Source of the DNA: JBHIDQ01 sp046760155
GTDB taxonomy: Bacteria > Chloroflexota > Dehalococcoidia > Dehalococcoidales > RBG-16-60-22
NCBI GenBank assembly: GCA_046760155.1
Contig: JBHIDQ010000025.1
Span: 1-17,167, forward strand
Direction of reading: 5' to 3'
Length of the DNA: 17,167 nucleotides
Positions 1-6,960 of the stretch are shown here, in pieces (the first letter of the stretch is position 1; each line of letters begins with the position of its first letter). Below the pieces are notes generated by a model that was not told the origin of the DNA, did no database searches, and was given only the letters and a program-made list of their open reading frames with translations. The position numbers and the translations under genes are program-made.

Positions 1-274
1 CTGCCTTGGTTTTCTCCTTGATTGTTTCGGGCTTTTCTATAATGCCTATCTTGGTTAATAATCGGGCAGCGGTATCGGTCGGTTGGGCCCCTTGACTTAA
101 CCAAAGACGTGCTTTTTCTTCATTGATAACCACCGTCTCTGGCTCAGTAAGGGGATTAAAGTGTCCAATAATGTCAATGAAGGCTCCGTCACGGGGTGAA
201 CGTGCATCAGCGACAACAAGTCGATAGCTTGGTTTACTTTTGGCACCTACGCGTCGCAATCTAATCTTGACCAT
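1..274 (-). CDS. rpsP: 30S ribosomal protein S16, 3' end cut by window edge
   Basis: Ribosomal protein S16 is a small-subunit protein that binds 16S rRNA and is needed for 30S assembly. Reading the minus strand from an ATG at 274 gives a protein opening MVKIRLRRVGAKSKPSYRLV, followed by VVADARSPRDG and IDIIGHFNPLTEPE, which is the classic S16 signature. About 91 residues are visible, close to the family's usual length, so only the extreme C-terminus should lie beyond base 1. A consensus-like promoter (TTGACA, 18-base spacer, CATAAT) sits upstream at 299-328 on the same strand. The gene diverges from the nfi-prfB operon. There is a GGAG about 18 bases before the ATG, rather far for a ribosome binding site. 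Identity is secure. Confidence 0.96.
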   Translation of the reverse strand, partial: MVKIRLRRVGAKSKPSYRLVVADARSPRDGAFIDIIGHFNPLTEPETVVINEEKARLWLSQGAQPTDTAARLLTKIGIIEKPETIKEKTKA

Positions 275-298
275 GCTTATCTGGCTTTCTTTCTCCAT

Positions 299-328
299 AT
301 TATGCACTATTAACTTAATGGCTGTCAA
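299..328 (-). promoter_or_regulatory. SigA-type promoter for rpsP
   Basis: On the minus strand TTGACA (bases 323-328) is followed after 18 bases by CATAAT (299-304), placing transcription start roughly 15-20 bases upstream of the rpsP ATG. The -35 box is perfect; the -10 has one mismatch. The bases around this -10 closely resemble those around the -10 at 6060-6065. Confidence 0.6.
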
Positions 329-346
329 TGGTGGTTAAAAAATTAG

Positions 347-375
347 TTGCCAGCAGATTATATTGCCGTTATAAT
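347..375 (+). promoter_or_regulatory. SigA-type promoter for nfi-prfB operon, nearly touching the start codon
   Basis: TTGCCA (347-352), a 17-base spacer and a perfect TATAAT (370-375) form a strong promoter. The nfi ATG begins at 382, only six bases after the -10 box, so the transcript would start at or next to the start codon. This implies a leaderless or nearly leaderless mRNA unless another upstream promoter is used. Confidence 0.55.
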
Positions 376-381
376 CGAGGT

Positions 382-1104
382 ATGAGGGTGGTGCCATTAC
401 ATAGCTGGCAGGTAAATGTGGCTCAGGCTTTAGACATACAGTTGAGTCTCGCCGCCAAGGTGTCTAAGGTTAGTGAGGTCATCACTCCCCGTTTTATCGC
501 CGGGATGGATATCTCAGCCCCTAGAGCACAGGGAATAGCCACTGGTGCGGTGGTTATCTTAAGTTACCCTGAACTCAGGCTGGTGGAAACACAAATCGTC
601 AACGAGAAAGTTGGCTTTCCTTATATCCCTGGGCTTTTGTCTTTCAGAGAATCACCACTTGTGCTGGCGGCCTGTGAAAAGCTTGCCGTTAACCCTGACC
701 TCGTCTTGGTTGATGGTCAGGGAGTTGCTCACCCCCGGCGAATGGGCCTTGCCTCACACTTGGGGCTTTTCCTGGACACCCCGACCATCGGTTGCGCCAA
801 ATCCCGACTGTGCGGTAGTCACCAAGTGCCCGATGCTGAGCCTGGTAGCTATGCTGAATTGGTCGATAATGGTGAAGTTATCGGGGCCGCCCTGCGCACT
901 AAACTCGGCACGAGTCCGCTTTATGTTTCCATTGGCCATAAGGTTGACCTGTCAACCGCCATTCACTGGGTGCTGGAGTGTTGCCGGAATTATCGCATAC
1001 CGGAGCCGCTTCGACTTGCTCACCTGGCTGCCGGCGGCAATCTTAAGCCAGAGAAGGGTGCGTTAGCCGCTGAGGCAGGCTATCAGGGAAAACTTTTTGC
1101 TTAG
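382..1104 (+). CDS. nfi: Endonuclease V (deoxyinosine 3'-endonuclease)
   Basis: Endonuclease V nicks DNA one phosphodiester bond 3' of deoxyinosine and starts repair of deaminated adenine. The 240-residue product has the family blocks in order: GMDIS with metal-ligand Asp43, YIPGLLSFRE with Glu90, DGQGVAHPRRMGLASHLG with Asp111 and His117, then PTIGCAKSRLCG. These positions match the Asp-Glu-Asp metal site of known EndoV proteins. The usual DGHG/DGNG is DGQG here, a mild change. The start at 382 is chosen because the homologous region begins there; an in-frame ATG at 328 would lie upstream of the promoter and add an unrelated 18-residue leader. It is the first gene of the operon and ends 14 bases before prfB. 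Confidence 0.93.
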   Translation: MRVVPLHSWQVNVAQALDIQLSLAAKVSKVSEVITPRFIAGMDISAPRAQGIATGAVVILSYPELRLVETQIVNEKVGFPYIPGLLSFRESPLVLAACEKLAVNPDLVLVDGQGVAHPRRMGLASHLGLFLDTPTIGCAKSRLCGSHQVPDAEPGSYAELVDNGEVIGAALRTKLGTSPLYVSIGHKVDLSTAIHWVLECCRNYRIPEPLRLAHLAAGGNLKPEKGALAAEAGYQGKLFA

Positions 1105-1118
1105 TGGAGTGAAGACAA

Positions 1119-2217
1119 ATGCAGGAGTTAAGGGACAAGTTAGAGGATTTGCGTTCCAGAGTTTCCATGGCGCTGGTGCATCTTTGACATTGCCGGCAAA
1201 GAAAAAGAAATCAGCAAATTAGAAAAGCAGTCAGCTAAACCTGACTTTTGGTTGGATCAGACTAAGGCACAGGAAACCATGCGCCGGTTGGCCGAACAGA
1301 AGAAGGTGGTGCAGAGGTGGCGAGAGTTGGAGAAAAGGGTGGCTGATATTGGTGAATTGATTCCCTTAGCCGAAGGGGATGCGTCACTGCAGGCAGAAAT
1401 TCAATCCGAGTTAGCGGAAGTAGCTTCCTGTCTTGATGAGCTGGAATTCCAGTTGGCTTTTAGCAGCGAATATGATGATAGAAACGCTATCTTGGCAATT
1501 CACGCTGGCGCCGGGGGCACTGAATCTCAGGACTGGGCCGAGATGCTGATGAGAATGTATCTCCGCTGGGCGGAGCGCCGTGGTTATCAAACCGAGGTAT
1601 TAGATATTTCTCCAGGCGAGGAAGCTGGGGTAAAGAGTGTCGTCATGGCGATTAGCGGTGATTATGCCAGCGGCTATTTAAAAACTGAGCACGGTGTCCA
1701 CCGCCTGGTGCGTCTTTCCCCCTTTGATGCCGACCATGGCCGGCATACCTCCTTCGCTTTAGTTGAGGTCATGCCTGAAGCTAGAGCTGATGTTGATATC
1801 AAGGTAGAGCCGGATGATTTGAAGGTGGAAACGTTTCGCTCCAGTGGACCAGGAGGCCAGCATATGCAAAAAACAAGTAGCGCTGTTAGGCTGACTCACC
1901 TCCCCACAGGACTGGTGGTGACCTGTCAGACTGAGCGTTCCCAGTATCGGAATAAAGAGATTGCCTTGCGGATACTGCAATCTCGCTTGCTGGAGTCGGA
2001 GTTGGAGAAGCGCGCTGAAGAAAAAGCTAGGCTTAAAGGTAAGCGCGTCGCCGCTGGGTGGGGTAACCAGATTCGAAGCTACGTCCTCCATCCGTACAAA
2101 ATGGTAAAAGACCACCGAACTAATTATCAGACTAGCGATGCCGATGCCGTATTGGGTGGAGAATTGGATGGTTTTATCACTGCCTATCTCCGTACCGGCT
2201 TAGGGGGTGAAGAATGA
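1119..2217 (+). CDS. prfB: Peptide chain release factor 2, expressed by programmed +1 frameshift
   Basis: RF2 recognises UGA and UAA stop codons in the ribosomal A site and triggers release of the finished protein. Translation starts at ATG 1119 (MQELRDKLEDLRSRVSMALV), reaches CTT TGA at 1182-1187 and resumes in the +1 frame at GAC 1186, giving about 365 residues, the normal RF2 length. The second frame carries the RF2 SPF stop-codon recognition tripeptide (VRLSPFDADHG) and the catalytic GGQ motif (SSGPGGQHMQKTSSAVRL). The shift permits autoregulation: low RF2 slows termination at the in-frame UGA and favours frameshifting. The gene follows nfi by 14 bases, with TGGAG at 1105-1109 as likely ribosome binding site, and overlaps the next gene by four bases (ATGA). 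Confidence 0.95.
1175..1188 (+). promoter_or_regulatory. prfB programmed +1 frameshift site
   Basis: The site reads GGTG CAT CTT TGA C: slippery CTT (1182-1184), in-frame stop TGA (1185-1187) and following C. CTTTGAC is the conserved prfB recoding sequence. The stimulatory internal Shine-Dalgarno is only GGTG (1175-1178), three bases before CTT, at the position of the stronger AGGGGG known from E. coli. GGTG can still pair with CACC of the 16S rRNA tail. Confidence 0.92.
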
Positions 2218-3308
2218 TTAAAAAAGCCAGCTTATTAGTTTTAATCCTTTGTCTATTTTTGGTTTTACCAGCTCCGGTTTCGGTTCAAGCAGTTGACGGA
2301 TTAGCCATACTGGACAGCTCGGTAGAAGTAGATTTTCCCCTCAAACTTAACTTCAGCCTGTCCGCACAGAGTGACGTCGATGTCACTGAGATTCGTCTTC
2401 ACTATACCGTTGACCGGATGAGCTATGCTCAGGTAACCAGCGAGGTTTATCTTGAATTTGCGCCTGCCACTACAGTTGAAGCGGCATGGAGTTGGGATAT
2501 GAGGAAGACAGGTGGTTTACCTCCCGGTAGTAGTGTGGCGTACTGGTGGACAGTAGAAGATGCCAAAGGTGATCAAATTGAAACCGAACTGACCGAAGTC
2601 CAGGTCGATGATGCTCGTTATCCTTGGCAGAGCTTAACCGAGGGTAAGGTGACTTTATATTGGTATGAAGGAGATGAATCCTTTGCCCGGGAGCTAATGA
2701 ATGTAGCGCAGCAGGTGTTGGTGCGATTGGCTGAAGATACCGGTGCTGAGCTTGAGAAACCAGTCAATATCTATATCTACGCTAGTTCTCAGGACCTGCT
2801 GGGGGCAATGATTTTCCCTCAGGAATGGACGGGCGGGGTAGCCTATACCAGATTCGGCACCATCGCCATTGGGATACCTCCGGATAGTCTTGATTGGGGA
2901 AAGCGGGCAATGGTGCACGAGTTCACCCATTTAGTCATCCATCAGATGGTCTTCAATCCCTACAATGAACTGCCCACTTGGCTTGATGAGGGCATTGCCA
3001 TGTATGCTGAAGGACCGCTTGAGCCGATGCTGCTTGACTTGCTCCATAAAGCAGTCGCTGAAGATAGTCTTATCTCAGTGCGTAGTCTAGCTAGCCCCTT
3101 TTCCGCCTATGCTGGAGAATCTGTGCTTGCCTATGCCCAGAGTCATAGCATCGTTGAGTTTCTCATCAGCAATTATGGACAGAGCCGGATGCTTGAACTT
3201 TTGAGTATCTTCCGGCAGGGTAGTGGCTATGACGAAGCTTTACTGAAGGTTTATGGCTTTGATATGAATGGCCTAGATAGTTTATGGCGCAGTTACCCCT
3301 TGAAGTAG
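2214..3308 (+). CDS. Secreted HExxH metallopeptidase-like protein (peptidase MA-like)
   Basis: A 364-residue protein with an N-terminal signal peptide (basic MIKK, hydrophobic core about 6-20, likely cleavage after VQA near residue 26). The middle is an Ig-like or beta region (about 30-135). The C-terminal half has the gluzincin zinc motif HEFTH (235-239) and a downstream LDEG whose Glu259 is the expected third ligand, the pattern of peptidase MA-like domains. It is probably exported and either secreted or held at the cell surface; its substrate is unknown. The start ATG overlaps the prfB stop (ATGA at 2214-2217), with GGGGGTGA just upstream, so translation is likely coupled to prfB. Alternative: a catalytically weak peptidase-fold protein. 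Confidence 0.82.
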   Translation: MIKKASLLVLILCLFLVLPAPVSVQAVDGLAILDSSVEVDFPLKLNFSLSAQSDVDVTEIRLHYTVDRMSYAQVTSEVYLEFAPATTVEAAWSWDMRKTGGLPPGSSVAYWWTVEDAKGDQIETELTEVQVDDARYPWQSLTEGKVTLYWYEGDESFARELMNVAQQVLVRLAEDTGAELEKPVNIYIYASSQDLLGAMIFPQEWTGGVAYTRFGTIAIGIPPDSLDWGKRAMVHEFTHLVIHQMVFNPYNELPTWLDEGIAMYAEGPLEPMLLDLLHKAVAEDSLISVRSLASPFSAYAGESVLAYAQSHSIVEFLISNYGQSRMLELLSIFRQGSGYDEALLKVYGFDMNGLDSLWRSYPLK

Positions 3309-3332
3309 TGACGGTCAGTTAAGGTGGCAACC

Positions 3333-4037
3333 ATGGAGGCAAAGAAGCCGAAGAAATCATTTACCATTCATGATTTACCAACCTCGGAAAGGCCTAGGGA
3401 AAGACTGCAAAAATTTGGCGTAGAGGCGCTATCGGCGCAGGAGATTTTGGCGTTAATTCTGGGGCGAGGTATTGCCGGTGAATCGGTAATGGTAACTGCC
3501 CAGAGGTTATTGAGTCAGTTTGGTAGTCTTAAGGGAGTGGCAAACGCTTCGGTGGAGGAATTAGCTCAGGTGAGGGGGATTGGGGTTGCCAAGGCATCTC
3601 AGCTAAAGGCAGCCTTCGAGCTAACCAGCCGCTTGGAGGGCTATTCAGAAAGTGGTGACCAACCGCTGGTCAAAACCCCGGAAGATGTCACTGGCCTGGT
3701 TCGCAGCCGGTTAAAGGGCAAAAAGAAGGAGCATTTTTTGGCGCTGTTGCTCAATACCAGAAATCAGCTCATCAGGGTGGCTGAAATTTCCATTGGCAGT
3801 CTGGATAGCAGCCTTGTTCATCCCAGAGAGGTATTCCGGGAAGCAATATCGGCTAGTGCCGCCTCAGTGATTTTTGTCCATAATCATCCCTCTGGCGACC
3901 CTGAAGCTTCAGAAGATGACATAAAATTGACCAAAAGACTGACGGAAGCCGGGGAGATTATGGGCATAGATGTCCTCGACCACATCATTATCGGCGGTAA
4001 AAACTACCTCAGCCTGAAACGGGAAGGCTTGTTTTAA
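3333..4037 (+). CDS. radC: RadC family protein (JAB/MPN domain)
   Basis: A 234-residue RadC/UPF0758 protein. The N-terminal part has a helix-hairpin-helix segment (VEELAQVRGIGVAKASQLK, about 75-95). The C-terminal JAB/MPN domain carries HPREVFREA and the metal-binding motif HNHPSGDP (about 183-190) followed by ASEDD, as in JAMM metalloproteins. RadC was once linked to DNA repair, but its biochemical role remains uncertain in the family. A GTG at 3324 is also in frame; ATG 3333 is preferred because AAGGTGG lies at a suitable distance upstream. It is the last gene of the nfi operon, 24 bases after the peptidase gene, and is convergent with the regulator gene ending at 4059. The junction has no obvious terminator. 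Confidence 0.93.
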   Translation: MEAKKPKKSFTIHDLPTSERPRERLQKFGVEALSAQEILALILGRGIAGESVMVTAQRLLSQFGSLKGVANASVEELAQVRGIGVAKASQLKAAFELTSRLEGYSESGDQPLVKTPEDVTGLVRSRLKGKKKEHFLALLLNTRNQLIRVAEISIGSLDSSLVHPREVFREAISASAASVIFVHNHPSGDPEASEDDIKLTKRLTEAGEIMGIDVLDHIIIGGKNYLSLKREGLF

Positions 4038-4058
4038 GGCTTTCCGAGGACCTAATCC

Positions 4059-6008
4059 TTAGTAACCTCTACGTCGGGAGACTACGAACCAGATAATGGC
4101 GACGATAATGCCCGCGGCAATAATGCCCCCGATGAGCCACCAGTTAATTGGTGGTACTGGCGGTGCCTCTGGTGTTACTGGTATCGGCACTGGCGCTGGT
4201 GGTGCTGGGGCTGGTGCTGGTACTGCCGGCGCCGGTGCTGGTGGTGCCGGTGGTTGCTTAATCACCACTGGTTCAGTCGGTGCCGGCTTGACGGTGAAAG
4301 TGCCGGACAGCCCATCGACATTTACGGCATAGGTTCCCGCCGCACCTTGGACGGTGGTGAAGGTTACCTTTTCACTAGCGTGACCATCCAGGGTTACTTT
4401 CTTCGTCGATACGGCTTCACCATTTATTTTCAGAGTTACCTCGTGACTGCCCGCCAGGTCGCCAGTGTTGGTGACGGTTACGCTGATGGTTACGCTTTGC
4501 GCGATGTCAACTTCAGCCGGAGTTATGCTGAGTTCGCTGGTGGTAATCGCCGCCGGGTACGTAATAACGATGACACTGAAGTAGGTGAAGTGACTTATTT
4601 TGGCGCTGATAATATTTCTGTCTGGGTCAATAGTAATATCCGTAGCATCAAGTATGACCCACTGACTGGAACCTTCGTCTAGGTAAGCGATGGCTAGGTT
4701 TTCTGGGCCAATTCCTTGAGGTAGCCAATCTGGGTTGTAGGTGAAGGTAATGGTTATTGGCGGGTTAAAGATAGCCCCAGAAGGTTCCAGGTCATAGCTG
4801 AGACCGATAAAGCTGGTACCGGCTGGTGGGGCGGGCGGAGCTAGCACCTCAGTGATGCTTATCTCACTGATAGGCTCACCTTCTTCGGTCTTGCCGGTGG
4901 TATCCTCTGGAATGGAGAGGGTAACGTTTTCATCCTCGGATTTTAGAGTAAATGGCTCAGTAAAGACGCCCTCTTCATCGACAATATCAGATACATCTCC
5001 AACGATTGGGGTCGGGCTTGGTTCCGGACCTTCTACTGGAGCTGTTGGAGTTACCGCTCTTCTGGTGAGTGAAAATGAGCTGCTCGTTTCGCTAAAAGTC
5101 TTGGTAAGGGTTGTGCTACTAGCTTTAATATCGACCTTAATTTTGTAATTACCGGCCGGCCAGCTTGATGGGGATGTCCAGATAATACTATAGGTTATTG
5201 TTGTTGTCCCTGTTCCAGAGCTATACCCGTAGCCGTAAGTAGTACCGAAGGAATAGCCGGTTCCTTTCCAATAGGCGTAACCAGTGCCAGAGAAATACGT
5301 CCAACCGGTCGCAGTAGTAGCGGTAACACTGGCGGCGCCACCGCCGGTGGCTGTTGCTGAGTAGCTCTTGGTGCCGGCATTCAGAGGTAAGTTAGCCAGA
5401 ATAGCTTCCTTGGTGCCATCAACTAGGCTGTAAATAGTTATATTGACGCTTTGTATTGGTATCAGGTCTTGAGTCCCCAGGGTTACATTGACGCTGAAGG
5501 AATGTCTGGTGCCAAGGTTTCCGGACGGCAGTGACGGGAAGTTTATTTCAAGTGCCCTGACCGGTTGCGGTGCGGCAAACCATAGTGAAGCACCAACCGT
5601 GACTACCAAAACAAGGGCGATGGCTACCCGAGCGAAGTTCTTATAATCAAAAGTTGGCATTTTTGGCCTGGTGACGCGAGTCAGGAGACTGACCCCTTCT
5701 CCTTTTTTAGCCAGGACCTTTTTCTGAGTGTGCTTTGACCTTAAGAGTTGTAGTGTCTTTTGATTCTTTAACATTTCGGCAATATCAGCCGGGATTCTTC
5801 CGGCTAGAGTAATTAACTCATCGCCATCGGCATTTAAAACTTCAGCCAGTCTTAGTATTACCTTCTCGCTAGGTGGTGGTATTACTCCATTTTCAATTTT
5901 GCTGAGATAAGAAAAATCAACGCCAATCTTCTCGGCCAGTTCCCGCTGCGTCAGACAAGCCTTGATTCGTAATTCTCTTAGCCTTGTCCCAAATACTTTG
6001 GCTTCCAT
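4059..6008 (-). CDS. Membrane-anchored XRE-family regulator with large extracellular beta-rich region
   Basis: A 649-residue protein of unusual design. Residues about 7-65 form an XRE/Cro-like helix-turn-helix (FGTRLRELR, TQRELAEKIGVDFSYLSKIE). A hydrophobic segment follows (about 126-147, VAIALVLVVTVGASLWFAA). The likely exterior part contains a Thr/Gly/Tyr-rich stretch, a ZU5-like beta segment (GTSFIGLSYDLEP onward), a CARDB-like Ig domain (about 515-600, VTISVTVTNTGDLAGSHEV), and a Pro/Ala-rich linker. A second membrane helix (WWLIGGIIAAGIIVAIIWFV) and tail SRRRGY end it. This predicts cytoplasmic DNA binding coupled to a surface sensor. Start 6008 is chosen because AAAGG lies six bases upstream and the in-frame ATGs at 6059 and 6101 fall in or upstream of the promoter. 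It diverges from the corrinoid/methyltransferase operon, which may be its target. Confidence 0.85.
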   Translation of the reverse strand: MEAKVFGTRLRELRIKACLTQRELAEKIGVDFSYLSKIENGVIPPPSEKVILRLAEVLNADGDELITLAGRIPADIAEMLKNQKTLQLLRSKHTQKKVLAKKGEGVSLLTRVTRPKMPTFDYKNFARVAIALVLVVTVGASLWFAAPQPVRALEINFPSLPSGNLGTRHSFSVNVTLGTQDLIPIQSVNITIYSLVDGTKEAILANLPLNAGTKSYSATATGGGAASVTATTATGWTYFSGTGYAYWKGTGYSFGTTYGYGYSSGTGTTTITYSIIWTSPSSWPAGNYKIKVDIKASSTTLTKTFSETSSSFSLTRRAVTPTAPVEGPEPSPTPIVGDVSDIVDEEGVFTEPFTLKSEDENVTLSIPEDTTGKTEEGEPISEISITEVLAPPAPPAGTSFIGLSYDLEPSGAIFNPPITITFTYNPDWLPQGIGPENLAIAYLDEGSSQWVILDATDITIDPDRNIISAKISHFTYFSVIVITYPAAITTSELSITPAEVDIAQSVTISVTVTNTGDLAGSHEVTLKINGEAVSTKKVTLDGHASEKVTFTTVQGAAGTYAVNVDGLSGTFTVKPAPTEPVVIKQPPAPPAPAPAVPAPAPAPPAPVPIPVTPEAPPVPPINWWLIGGIIAAGIIVAIIWFVVSRRRGY

Positions 6009-6030
6009 TTTTCGCCTTTGATAAAGTGTG

Positions 6031-6046
6031 TTGAATAAAAATTCAA
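6031..6046. promoter_or_regulatory. Inverted repeat in the regulator's 5' leader
   Basis: TTGAATAAAAATTCAA is a perfect inverted repeat with six-base arms and a four-base spacer, 22 bases ahead of the regulator ATG and downstream of its predicted transcription start. It could be an operator for autoregulation. Confidence 0.4.
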
Positions 6047-6053
6047 CCCTTTT

Positions 6054-6068
6054 GTCCATATTATGGAC
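6054..6068. promoter_or_regulatory. Perfect palindrome overlapping the regulator -10 box
   Basis: GTCCATATTATGGAC is a perfect inverted repeat with seven-base arms around one central base. It covers the -10 element at 6060-6065, so a bound protein would block RNA polymerase. The size suits a dimeric XRE-type repressor; autorepression is inferred. Confidence 0.5.
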
Positions 6069-6088
6069 TATGTTGAGCAAAATGTCAA
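6060..6088 (-). promoter_or_regulatory. SigA-type promoter for the membrane regulator
   Basis: On the minus strand a perfect TTGACA (6083-6088), a 17-base spacer and CATAAT (6060-6065) place the transcription start near 6053, giving a leader of about 45 bases before ATG 6008. Confidence 0.65.
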
Positions 6089-6120
6089 GTCCTTTTGGCA
6101 CTTTTTTGGACTACTTTGAG
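6064..6120. repeat. Two-copy direct repeat TGGACTAnnTTGAG in divergent control region
   Basis: TGGACTATGTTGAG (6064-6077) recurs as TGGACTACTTTGAG (6107-6120), 12 of 14 bases identical, offset by 43 bases or about four helical turns. The first copy shares a half-site with the palindrome at 6054-6068. An AGTCC at 6088-6092 faces the GGACT at 6108-6112. This spacing suits cooperative binding of a regulator on one DNA face. Confidence 0.4.
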
Positions 6121-6241
6121 TGAAAATCCAGCATATTATTGATTATTGAGGCGTAACTAATTTTCCAAAGTCACTATTTTTGACAAATGGGTATGCTGAC
6201 AGATGTCCAAACTACTCTACAAGTGAAACTTTACGGCTCTG

Positions 6242-6270
6242 TTGACAGCCTAATAGTGCCTTGATAAAAT
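6242..6270 (+). promoter_or_regulatory. SigA-type promoter for corrinoid protein/methyltransferase operon
   Basis: Perfect TTGACA (6242-6247), 17-base spacer, TAAAAT (6265-6270). The leader is short, with AAGGAGGA at 6281-6288 ahead of ATG 6293. There is no room for a riboswitch between the promoter and the gene. Confidence 0.65.
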
Positions 6271-6292
6271 AAGCGGGCAAAAGGAGGAACAT

Positions 6293-6946
6293 ATGTCAGC
6301 CGAGTCTTATTATGAGCAGTTAAGTGGAGCAATTATCGCCGGGGACCGGGATAAATTATTGATAACCGTCGAGGAAGCACTTCAAAAAGGGATGACTCCC
6401 TCCGATATTATCGAGAATGGGATGGCCCCAGGTATGAGGGAGGTGGGGGAGAGGTTTGCTCGATATGAGATTTACCTGCCAGAGATGATGCTGGCAGCGG
6501 AGGCGTGGGAGAACGCGATGAGGCTTCTCGAACCCAAGCTCTTGGAGACCGGGGCCGCGCGTAAGGTGGTGGGACGTGTGGTTCTGGGAACGGTTAAGGG
6601 CGATGTCCATTCCATTGGTAAGAATATCGTCGGGGCGTTGTTAAAAATGAGCGGTTTTGAGGTCTTTGACCTGGGCGTTGATGTCGCTGCTTCTGCCTTC
6701 GTCGCCAAGGCCGAAGAGGTAGGTGCTGATATCATTGCCGCTTCCGCTCTGATGAGCACCACCATACCGCAGCAGAAGAACATTATCGAGCATCTTAAGG
6801 CACGGGGGGTGCGTAACGAATATTGCGTTCTTGTCGGTGGCGGCTCTACTAGTCAGGATTGGGCAGATAAGATTGGTGCTGATGGATATGGGAGGACGGC
6901 TGGAGATGCGGCGGCTCTGGCATTAAAGGCGGTATCTGGGAAATAG
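6293..6946 (+). CDS. Corrinoid (B12-binding) methyltransferase protein, MtmC/MttC-like
   Basis: A 217-residue corrinoid protein that would carry a methyl group on cobalt between a substrate-specific methyltransferase and an acceptor methyltransferase. Residues 1-90 form the helical cap domain (B12-binding-2 type). The Rossmann domain has DVHSIG (104-109), whose His106 is the expected lower cobalt ligand, followed by GKNIVGALLKMSGFEVFDLG, then SALMSTT and VGGGSTSQDWADKIGADGY, all typical of methylamine and methanol corrinoid proteins. The ribosome binding site AAGGAGGA is strong. The gene is followed 14 bases later by the MtmB-like methyltransferase, its probable partner. The exact subfamily (MtmC, MtbC or MttC) cannot be settled from sequence reading alone. 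Confidence 0.93.
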   Translation: MSAESYYEQLSGAIIAGDRDKLLITVEEALQKGMTPSDIIENGMAPGMREVGERFARYEIYLPEMMLAAEAWENAMRLLEPKLLETGAARKVVGRVVLGTVKGDVHSIGKNIVGALLKMSGFEVFDLGVDVAASAFVAKAEEVGADIIAASALMSTTIPQQKNIIEHLKARGVRNEYCVLVGGGSTSQDWADKIGADGYGRTAGDAAALALKAVSGK

Positions 6947-6960
6947 GAGGTAGCTAGCCA

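Noticed and set aside
1252..2217. prfB as a shorter gene starting at TTG 1252
   Set aside because: The CTTTGAC recoding site and the in-frame N-terminal RF2 sequence from ATG 1119 explain the full-length protein; TTG 1252 has no suitable ribosome binding site.
4030..4075. Rho-independent terminator between radC and the regulator
   Set aside because: Only short imperfect arms (AGGA/TCCT, CTAA/TTAG) and no T-run; too weak to call.
4096..4332. Plus-strand Gly/Ala-rich open frame
   Set aside because: Shadow of the Pro/Ala-rich linker of the regulator gene; the low-complexity composition keeps the opposite frame open.
6121..6292. Cobalamin riboswitch ahead of the corrinoid gene
   Set aside because: No B12-box-like conserved sequence was seen, and the promoter at 6242-6270 leaves only about 15 bases of leader before the ATG.
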